Shown piece after piece: positions 44,681-53,702 of a DNA stretch of 64,000 bases. The stretch covers positions 60,391,401-60,455,400 of the forward strand of contig CM055092.1 of NCBI GenBank assembly GCA_029204225.1, in the 5' to 3' direction. The position numbers and the translations under genes were made by a program. Below the pieces are notes generated by a model. It had not been told where the DNA came from. It did no database searches and saw nothing but the letters and a program-made list of their open reading frames with translations. Position 1 is the stretch's first letter, and each line of letters opens with the position of its first letter. The stretch is from Diphasiastrum complanatum (Eukaryota > Streptophyta > Lycopodiopsida > Lycopodiales > Lycopodiaceae).

Positions 44681-47600
44681 ACCTGTGATGGTTCCATGAA
44701 CAATGGTCCCATTTTTTAGTTCTAATGAAACAGTCTCATTGTTGAGCTTCATTAGAAACCTGCAAAAATTATAATCGATAACTTTGTTCAGCCACCAATG
44801 CAAACAAGAGAAATAAGAATTACAAAAATCAAAATGTGAAATATATCAAACTTTCCTTTTAGTAATCATGATGTTCTTCAGATACTACATGTCTTGAACA
44901 ATGTGTTGGCTATATATATTGTTCGCACACAAGATGAATTCTCATCAAGTCCATCATTTGTATACCTTGCTTCAGAAAATGTTCTTAAAACAGCTCAAGG
45001 TTCAATACTCGTGGAAAAAAAAGACTCTAGTACAAAAACATGCATGCAAAAATGAAGCTAATGCATTCTCAATATCATTGTTAGATAATCATCACATCTA
45101 ACATTTCAGTACTCTATTTTTCTAGTTTTTTATCTTATATTCTAGTGTTCTATTTTGCATTATACCTTGCTGACGTATGTCAGCTCATACCAACGACCTT
45201 CACAACCTCATACAAACTTTGGTACCAAATCACTTTACAAGGCACAAAGAGCCTGTCCTAGTCAAGAGGCTCCAGTCAATTTCAAAGGAATTAAAACACT
45301 ACCCTTTTTTTCCTTGCTTTGTTTGGAGGCAATAGTGCATCGTTTTGAGTGATTCATGTTGCTAAGATTATGGTTGCTAGGGAGAGAGTGATTGCATGTT
45401 CCCAGGCTTCTTTATGCATAGGTAGTCTCTATGAGTAGTCATGTGGTCGGTGTGCATGACGCATTTTGCATTGTTTTTTCCTAGGTGTAGGTGTTAGGGT
45501 TTAGGGATTTAGGGTAGGTCTTAGGTGTCCATTGGCATTACGATTTAGGTCTTAGGTGGCTCTAGGCTTGTTTTAGCTCCCTTTTTCCACTTATTCATTT
45601 TCCATTGAATTTGTGACCTTTTTTATAGCATCTTGAGGGTTTCTATAGCCATGCCTGTGGCAGGACGAGGCGTGTAAGCGGAGGTGGATCTCTTGGAGGG
45701 AGACACTGTAGTTTTTACAGCTTTAGGTGCACACAAATGGCATTGCTTTTTTGCGGTGCCACCTTTTACAGCATGGCGACAAGGATCAGAGCACACTTGC
45801 TTGGTTTGACTAGGCCAGATGGGTGGACCATGGGCATTTCCCCATGCATGGCAGTTCCTGCACTTGAGTGAGAGCACCTGCTGGGCAAATATGGAGGAGA
45901 AATAGCAACTGAGCCCAGGGTACAGATTGGTGGGCAATTAGGTTTTATTGGCACAAGACCAAGGGCTAGCATAGGATCAAGGGCTAGCAGTAGCCACGCA
46001 GGGCCATCATGGCTTAGTTCAACAGCAGCATGCCCATCACAGCCTCCATTAGCAGCAGCAGCAGGGCCGTCGCGGCTGAGTCCATCAGTAGTAGGGCCAT
46101 CATGGCTTCACGGGCAAAGCCAAGCCCATATGGCCACCATCAGCAGCAACAGCAGGGCCATCATCTTCAGAAGAGGCTTTTCCATCAGGGGAGTTAGTTG
46201 GGGGAGGGCCTATTGAGAGTAGCGGCCCAAGTTCAGCAAAGGCAGCAATTCCTATGGCGACTATGGGAGGTGTTGGGGAGAGAGCAATAAGTGGAGCACA
46301 CACACGCCCTAGAGTCAGGCCAAGACCACAAGCACCTACACAAGACAAGGCGGGCAAATATCAACAGACCACAATGTCTGCAAGGTGGCAATAGACACAC
46401 CATGAGGCAACCACTAGACTTACAGGCCAATTTTTTTACAGTGGATACCTTGCATTTGCCTTGGCCAACACCACCATCTTCCGTGACATGATGAGTGAGA
46501 TTGTAGCTTGTGATGACACTTGGAGAACCCCCAATTGCCATTTGAGAGAGGAGCAGGCATGCATCACAAGAGAGCTCAGCCCCATAAGACATGCTTGGGC
46601 CACATATGGCAGCTCTATTCTATCAGATGGGTGGACTGATATTAGGCACAAGCCTATTATCAACATCTTGGTTTCATGTCCGTTGGGCACTATATTTCTC
46701 AGGGGTGTGGATGCTTCCTGAGATGGAACTATTGATTCGGGAGAGTTTATCTATGAGCATATACGTGTAGCAATCATCGAGGTGGGGGCACAACATGTGG
46801 TGCAGGTGGTCACCGACAATGCCAGCAACTGTGTGGCTATGGGTGAGCTTTTGGAGAGGGATTGGAGAGGGACTACCTTGCTATTATATGGACCCCGTGT
46901 GCAACACACTGCATCGAGCTTTTAATGCATGACATAGGAGGTCTCCCTTGGGTTTCCACCATCACATCTAGTGCAATCTTCTTGGTCACATATGTAACCA
47001 AGGGCCCTTGCCATGTTCAAGAGATATACCCACCAGATTTGAAGAAGCCAACACCCAGACGCTTTGCCTACCATTTCTAATCTATTTGGTGCATTTCTTT
47101 TGTAAAAGCTTTTAGCATTGTTGAGTTGTTTTTCCTACAATGTAGTGATTACTTTTTTGGTTTCTATAGGATGTTAGCTATCCAAGAAAAGTGGCTTGAC
47201 AGGTGGAATTTCTTCCACGAGCCCATACACCAGCTAGTCAGGCACATGCAAACAAATGGTACACCTAGGTAAGTGAATCCCGAGGAGTGCCTTAGATTCA
47301 TGGACACTGCAGCAGGCCACCCACATAAGAGGCTGCAACTGATGATGAGATCTTTTCGAAGTATCATCAGGAGCTAGCACGTCATGATAGGAGGCAGCGC
47401 AAGGCCACTAGATCCATGGCCAAGGCCAATGCAGAGGATGCAGGAGAGGAGGGTGGGGATGAGGCTGAAGGGGGCTTAGATGATCATGAGGATGAGGAGG
47501 ATGAGGCCTTCGACAATGAGATGGACATGGACATTAAGGGAAATGTGGGGTGGGGTAGGTCGATCCCGATGCCGAGACACAGGCCGAGCCTGCATCACTT

Positions 47601-50600
47601 GGGTCGGCGTAGGGTATGCTTGATGGATTTGCATGTTGAGCCAAAGACAAGAGCATCACAACCAGAGGGAGCAGCAGCCTAGGCGAGGCCCTGGTAGACC
47701 TAGACCTAGAGGTAGCGACAACGAAAGTGGCAGGGGCAAAGATTTAGGGACACAACCGCACATACTCGAGGAGGATTCCTTATCTTCCTACTCGTCTACC
47801 AGTGACAGTGATGATGAGGAGGAATCCCCATATGATCATGATGCCTCCGAGTCATAGAGGGTCATCGTTGTCTATGAGTCTATTGTCCATTGTCCATCAT
47901 TCATATTCATGAAGTAGATTTACGTTTTTCTATAGCACCTAGCCAATCAGCATCACAAAATCCATGTAGAGTGAAATCTAAAGATGTAACAAAGTCAAAC
48001 CCATCATTGAATGTGCCCTTAAGGTATCTTAGGACTCTCTCTGCCTCCAAATCTCAATCCCCAAGCAAAAATGCAGCAACCCTAAATCTTTTATCTCAAG
48101 TTCTCATGACAAACTTCTCTTGATCTTATCAATTAGGGCGCTATTGCTACCAGTAAAAATGAGATCATCAACTTAAAAGACAAGATGAGTATCTCACCAT
48201 CACAATGGAAAAAGCATATTGTGGATTGATGAACCTTTGCTTTGTGAAATACTAGTCAATCTTGGACAACCATGGACAATGAGCTTGTCTAAGACTGTAC
48301 AAGGCCTTCTATAGCTTGCACACGTGCATCTTAGTGCCTTTCACTTCAAACTCTGTTACTGACGTAGTGATGTAGGCATCTTTATCAATGTATGATGTAC
48401 CCAATCAAAAACATTGATTTCACATCCATTTACTAAAATTCCAACCATATTGTGTGGCAAGAGCAATGATGGATTTAATCGTGTGCATCTTCACTACAGG
48501 AGCAAATGTCCCCTTGAAGTCGATGCTTTCTTTCTAGATGTAGCCCTTTGCTAACAATCTTGCCTTACACTTGTCCAATGATCCATCCGCTTTGTGTTTC
48601 ACCTTGTACACCCACTTATCCCACGTATTGCTCTGTAATTGACTTGTACTCTTCATCCATAGCATTCCTCTTTTCGTGTCCTTGAGATGCCTCTTCAAAA
48701 GTACTAGGTTCTTGCACATCCAAAATTGAAGCTATCAGGGCAAAATCACACTAGGAGGTTGTTTCCTCTCCTACAACATTCTTTTTGCCCCTTGTTCATT
48801 ACAATCTGCTTGATTACATGTATCAACATCTCCAAAAGTATAGGTCTCTTTGGCTTCCTTTGCGGTCATAGTATTGGGAAAACACTTTTCCCGGCCCTTT
48901 TTGGCTGGGAAACGTGTTTTCCATCATATCTTTGAACATGGGAAACGCCCCTGAGAAATTCCTCTTGGGAATGGTCAATTCCATCAAAAAACATGTCTCC
49001 TAGAACACCTCTTGTTGGGAAACAAATTTTTAACAATTAAAAAATGACCCAAAATGCTGCGAGAAAGTATTTCGACCTAAAAATGGCTTGAAAATGGCCA
49101 AAATCTCACTTGAAGATGGTCAGAATCTTGCTGGGGGTCCGCCACAAACTTTTTTCAGACTCAAGCTGGAAACAACCATGATTTTGACTAGAAATGCTCT
49201 TTCTCATAAAGCAAGATCGTTGGACAACAAGCTATATTTTTTTCTCAAAACTTTTGCTACAAGAATTTTCTATAGTATCTAGATTCTAGATTATATGTCA
49301 TATGATGTACATCATTTCCCCGTTTCCCGTATCCCGGTTCTCGTTTCCCGTTTCCTGAGTGGGAAAGACTACGCTTGTTTCCCCGTTTCCCGTATCTCAT
49401 TTCCCGAGGGGGCTCCGTTTCCCGGGTGGACGTTTCCCACAACTACGCTTGAGGTCTTGGCTTGATCCCCTTGCTTGTCCACCTGTAAATCATTATCATC
49501 ATCACTTTTCGACCCCCCATCAAAGTCCAATTCTTAAACTTGGCTTGGTTCAGGATTATGTACAGTGTACAACATCTATATCTCAATACTCATCAAATAT
49601 AACATCTCTACTGATAATAATTTTGTGGAGTTAATGTCCTTTTCATCATGTACATGACCATATGCAACGCAATCAAAAAGTTGCAAGAGAAAACATTAGG
49701 GATTACACCGATGAAAACTTCTTTGGGTGTCATACCCTCTAATGCTTTTGTTGGTGACCTATTCTACAAATAGTTCACCGTTCTCACTGCTTTTTTGCCC
49801 AATATGAATTAGTCAACTTCTTCGCTTTCATCATGCTTCTCACACATTCCACAAATGTGCACTTCTTCCTTTCTACAGCCCCATATTGTTGTAGTGTGTA
49901 GGCAATGACAAATTGCCTTCTGATTCCACTCTCTCTACAAAAATTTTCGAATTCAATTGGATTGAATTCACCACCTGTATCCATCATGAACACTTTGAAA
50001 CTCTTGTGGCAATCACCTTAAAGTTCTCAAGCATGTCCTTGATGAGAAATTTATCATTGTAGAACTCCACTTTCATATCATAATTTTTTGACTTACATGA
50101 TTATGGCATTTCACCCTCATTATCAAAATAGCACCCTTAAACTCTCTATAGTTTCTTCAGGTGGCCAAATGGTTGGGTCACCTTGATAACGCCAATCATG
50201 ATGATACTTGCCATCCACCATGATAATGATCCCACTAGTATTGTTTTTGTAGCATGAACATTCCCATTTTTGGCTCATCATTTTGTAACATCATTTTTTG
50301 GCTTTTTCATTCTTGTACAAACAATGTCTGTAAGTTCGTTAGTGGATCTGGCAAAGTCATAATACGTACACTCTAATCTCATTGACATTATGCACCATGA
50401 GTCCGAACTTCAACAATTGTTAGCACCAAAGAGCAAAGCCAAATGAATTGATAATAAAATTTGTGACAAAAACTAAACATCATCAATGTTAAAAGTATAC
50501 ATGTAGGTCATTGGCAAGGAGCACAATTATGCATTGAAATATAATCACCCATAATTAGTTGTTGCATGCAAACTCATTGAAGTTCTCAAGAAAACGAATG

Positions 50601-51494
50601 TCCAACTATACAAACAATTTTTTGTCGTTTGAGTCCAAGAAAATAACCTAACATTGAAAGAAATGTAGAAAAAATTACTCTTAGAATCTACTAAGCCCAT
50701 CTACCAAGTCTTGGATGAGAAAGTGCCATCTTATATAAAGGAAAAAAAAGGTAGTGAAAGAAAACAATAAAACCAAAAAAAATTGTATACTAAAATTGAA
50801 GGCTGCTCTTATTGGCCATTCCGTTCTCATCAACCCATGCTTCATAATTGGCTTCGTGTGCGTAATTGTTTAAAATGGAGTTATAAAATCGATCAAATGC
50901 TTCAAACGTTCAAACTAATCACAATGCTGAAACAGGCAAACCAAACGAATAACTAACAAAACATGATCACGGTTCCCCAGAAAAAATGATTTATCGGTGT
51001 TGTAACTGACGAAAAAGTTGATCTTGATAAGGTTTGTTACAAAAAATGTACTCTTATGAAGAGGTTAGAGTAAGGATAACCATCTTCTGCGAGTTCAACA
51101 TTTTTCATGAGCCGTGTCTTTAGCAGTTCAAGGCCTGAGGCATCAGAAATCAGAAATTCTTCAGTACGAAATGTATATATAGCTTAATCATTGCCAAGGT
51201 ACTATTGCGAAACTAGTACGGTTTATGCTCAAAGCTGCAGCGAGAAAGGACTCATTAATGGGATGAACTGCAAAAAATCAAGCATCGCAAGAGAAAGCGA
51301 CTGCACTCAGAAAAAATAGACCTGCTTGAATGCAGACATCTACGGGCTCTTGACTAAACATCTAAATATTCTAAACCTAAACTGACAAAGTAGGAGTCTT
51401 ACCGTACAGCAAACTGAATGTTACCGGCTTAGCATATTCAGGAACAAAGAAAGGCATCTACGACACTGAAGAGCATTTACCTTACGAGTTTCAT
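41371..51494 (-). CDS. SmD1: Small nuclear ribonucleoprotein SmD1, complete, four exons
   Basis: Exons are 51494-51481 (MKLVR, ending in phase), 44759-44683, 41907-41716 and 41432-41371. All borders are GT..AG, and the total of 345 nt gives 114 aa, normal for the family. The product has Sm motif 1 ([36 protein letters not shown]), Sm motif 2 ([21 protein letters not shown]) and a Gly-Arg tail ([17 protein letters not shown]). SmD1 is part of the heptameric Sm ring on U1, U2, U4 and U5 snRNAs. The tail arginines are methylation sites in this family. Exon 1 is only 14 coding bases, 6.7 kb upstream. The site matches the needed phase and donor (AG|GTAAAT), and TC-rich upstream DNA fits a 5' UTR. 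Introns are filled with transposon relics. The donor of intron 2 (CAG|GTGCTC) is non-consensus and runs straight into a CT repeat. Confidence 0.93.
42144..42372. repeat. 136-bp tandem repeat in SmD1 intron 2
   Basis: About 95 bases starting ATATTTTGA.AATGATAT recur at a 136-base spacing (42144 and 42280). They share CTCCCTCCTAGCACAAAAC and AGGAAGAGCAGTAATC. Near-identical over these blocks. Confidence 0.88.
43777..43847. repeat. (TC)n microsatellite, 71 bases
   Basis: Perfect TC repeat immediately before a LINE RT fragment, in SmD1 intron 2. On the SmD1 transcript it reads (GA)n, complementary to the (CT)n at the start of the same intron. Confidence 0.98.
43848..44300 (+). mobile_element. 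Non-LTR (LINE) reverse transcriptase fragment
   Basis: The plus strand reads [40 protein letters not shown], then [16 protein letters not shown]. This is the catalytic YADD box and following thumb region of a non-LTR RT. Stops and frameshifts follow (after FIQR near 44005). It starts directly after the TC repeat, lies in SmD1 intron 2 in the opposite direction, and has no recognised tail. Confidence 0.85.
44626..44679. repeat. (AG)27 microsatellite abutting the SmD1 intron 2 donor
   Basis: 54 bases of AG. On the SmD1 strand it is (CT)27, starting at intron position +4, directly after the donor GTG. It leaves the donor with a weak +3 to +6 sequence. Confidence 0.97.
45494..45515 (+). repeat. 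Three telomere-type units
   Basis: TTAGGGTTTAGGGATTTAGG is close to the plant telomere unit TTTAGGG. Too short for a real interstitial telomere; it may be a telo-box-like motif at the edge of the hAT relic. Confidence 0.45.
45690..47860 (+). pseudogene. hAT transposase relic (BED finger and DUF659 type) in SmD1 intron 1
   Basis: Plus strand, in pieces. A BED-type zinc-finger remnant lies near 45740-45810 (KWHCFF, then, frameshifted, TRIRAHLLG). The DUF659 region at 46460-47080 has [39 protein letters not shown] and [20 protein letters not shown]-terminal part at 47160-47850 is acidic. The stop after GVDAS (near 46720), a frameshift at the GGAGAGGGATT duplication near 46860 and other breaks show decay. 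Such proteins mobilise hAT elements by cut-and-paste. Terminal inverted repeats are not identified. Antisense to SmD1. Confidence 0.8.
47900..50120 (-). pseudogene. Copia integrase-RT-RNase H relic in SmD1 intron 1
   Basis: The minus strand reads integrase remnants ([39 protein letters not shown] at 49990-49790), then, beyond an inserted element, RT ([20 protein letters not shown] at about 48620-48560, [17 protein letters not shown]) and RNase H pieces toward 47930. Many stops. It is split at 48869-49445 by a MITE-like insertion. No LTRs recognised. Confidence 0.82.
48869..49445. mobile_element. MITE-like element with GTTTCCC/GGGAAAC repeats
   Basis: The left end TAGTATTGGGAAAACAC and the complemented right end TAGTTGTGGGAAACGTC match at most positions. 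Many TTTCCCG and GGGAAAC words cluster at both ends. It interrupts a copia relic between integrase and RT, which confirms insertion. No clear 8-bp duplication was found. ACTACGCTTG occurs twice near the right end (49368-49377 and 49442-49451), suggesting an internal duplication. Confidence 0.6.
50121..51480. other. 5' part of SmD1 intron 1, nothing recognised
   Basis: AT-rich intronic sequence. Copia-like similarity fades below recognition above about 50120. Ends at the SmD1 exon 1 donor (51480). Confidence 0.4.
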
Positions 51495-51943
51495 CTTCGC
51501 TGCTTACACCGATTCTAACAACAAAAAGTTTCCGAATGTAGGCAAGACTTATCCAGCCAAGCGAAAGACAAGAACAAGAACAACAAGAAACACAGCAATT
51601 ATCTCCTCTCTTTCAGGAAATGCAGGTCAGCCTCGATCGGCGAGCAGTTCTATGAAAAACTTGCTGCTCCTCGCTCCAGCCTCCCGCGACCCGTGGGCTT
51701 TTTTTTTGTTGGTGCCGCGTTCGTTTGTAGGTTGATACAAAACGAGGAGAATCGCGACAAGGGTTGAGGTTTTACGCAAATACCACTAAATTATAAAGAC
51801 ACAAGCCCTCTCGGTCTCGGGGTGGGGTGGTGGTATAAAGGACGTCCTCATGAGAGCCATGGTTTCATTAAAAGGATGTTTTAGACTTGGTGAGAAATAG
51901 CTGGCAACATCCCATTTCGATGCGTCTAGGTCTATGTGTTACG

Positions 51944-52013
51944 TTCTGTCTAGTTCATAGGATTTGAAACAATCCTTGTTCTGTCTAGTTCATAGGATTT
52001 GAAACAATCTTTG
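51944..52013. repeat. 35-bp tandem duplication
   Basis: TTCTGTCTAGTTCATAGGAT and following bases occur twice at a 35-base spacing with one change. Located about 450 bp upstream of SmD1 exon 1. Confidence 0.88.
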
Positions 52014-53553
52014 ACGTGGATATTTGCTATTCCGTTATATATGAGTTTATTAGTTACATCTCACCATTTTGGACTAGGTTGTAAATGTAATTGATATAAT
52101 ATTGTGAGGGCTCAAGCATATTTATTAGGAGATGTGGAACTAGTGCATGATGTTTGACAACTAGGAGATCAAAAGCAATAAGATGTGAACTAAGATCTTT
52201 ATAAGGAATATTCTTAGGCCCCAGGGGTCTATATATACACTTGTAAGAACTCACTCTATTCCTCTTCTTGTTTTCAGTCTTCAATTGCCATAAACTTCTC
52301 CTCTCTTGTATTCAATCATCATGGCTCAAGGGTGAAGCTGATTGGAATTTGACTTTTGGCTTTTAGTTGGTTGGGTAGTTTGGCTCCACAGTACTCCTTT
52401 TGGCACATGCAACAAGACCTAAAGGATTTTCACTTGGTGATCACTACAGTATGCTAGTTTTATATTATTTAATGGAGTTGGCTCACTTGATTATCTAGAC
52501 AGTCAAAGATTCTTTGGTTTGAGCCACCTACCCCTTGGAAACCAAGAGGTATACTAGTTTTATATTGAGTCTCTCTTTGCCTAACCACAAGCATTATCTG
52601 TTCATTAACAAACTAGTTCTTTACTAGTTTTCTTCAACATGCCACTTCTAACTTGAAATTCCTTAGTGTGATAGGAATGAAAGAGAGTGAGACAGGTTAT
52701 AGAGAGAGAAAATTAGGTTTTGGTAGAGAAAAAATAATTTAGTTAATGTGTTTGCACATCTACGATTTTGTCATAGAGGTAAATATATGAAGAAACTTAT
52801 GTATGAAAAAACACTTGATATTGTGTTGATTTGTTGGATGTTGAGAATGCCTTGCATAATGTAACCTTCTATTAACGTGTAGATCACCTTGTTTATGCTT
52901 GTAAATCTACATACACCTTCATATCATGATACATTTATTTGGGCTGCAACTTACATAATAGATTTGTAATAGTATAAAACTGGCAACAATCGTACCTACA
53001 TGTATCTTGTTCCACGTGGCAGGAAAAGAAACAAACCAACCAATGTAGCTTAGGCATGCACTCCACCTACAATTATCTTTCTTAGTTAAAAGTAACATAA
53101 TTGGTGGTGGTGTCCCACCTACAGTTACATAACTGGTTCAGTTAGTAACTTCAATTAGCACTAATTGAACAAGTGTGTCTTAACTGAGCTGGAATGGCAT
53201 GGTTACATAACAGAATGAGGGCCACTGAAGCGCAAACAACATTTAATCTTCATAAATGCAAGCAAAGTGAACACACATCCCATCCTTCACCATGTCTCTC
53301 TCCTACAACCATCATCGCACCTCAAGAGGGACTTGCTATCAAGCTTTCCAAGAGCATCCACCTCCCACAACAATTGCGACCCCCTTCGACAACAGTAACG
53401 CAACCGGCAGCTTATTGCAAATCCAAGATAAGTAACGCAACACCAACAACTTCTTGAAGATCCAATAATGTAGCAGCATTGGCAAATACAGCACCATTAC
53501 GTAAGTTTTTAGTGAGCAACAGGGATGGACGAGCATTGAATGGGTTTGGTTAG
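52014..53553. other. Intergenic region between SmD1 and the PPR gene
   Basis: No coding sequence recognised. Around 52220-52330 a CTATATATACACTT box followed by CT-rich sequence looks like an LTR or promoter on the plus strand, but no repeat partner was found. Confidence 0.3.
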
Positions 53554-53593
53554 GTTAGCACTAACTGGAGTCAATACATTAGTTAGTGCTAAC
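53554..53593. repeat. 13-bp perfect inverted repeat upstream of the PPR TATA box
   Basis: GTTAGCACTAACT (53554-53566) pairs perfectly with AGTTAGTGCTAAC (53581-53593). The 13-bp arm is itself nearly palindromic. It lies about 50 bp upstream of the TATA box at 53645. It might be a regulatory site or a MITE footprint. Confidence 0.7.
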
Positions 53594-53644
53594 AGATTCT
53601 CTTAACTAACCAGTAACTTAATTAAGAGAAGTGTAGGTGTTCCT

Positions 53645-53652
53645 TATATAAA
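53645..53652 (+). promoter_or_regulatory. TATA box of the PPR gene
   Basis: TATATAAA 58 bp upstream of the ATG at 53703. A start about 30 bp downstream (near 53675) would fall after the alternative ATG at 53667, which favours 53703 as the real start. Confidence 0.6.
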
Positions 53653-53702
53653 AAGGCAAGTGCTGCATGCTTCATTGCTCAAGCAATGAAGATAGCTCTA
53701 TA

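Noticed and set aside
53667-53702. ATG at 53667 as the PPR start
   Set aside because: It lies only about 15-20 bp after the TATA box, upstream of the likely transcription start. The in-frame ATG at 53703 fits better.
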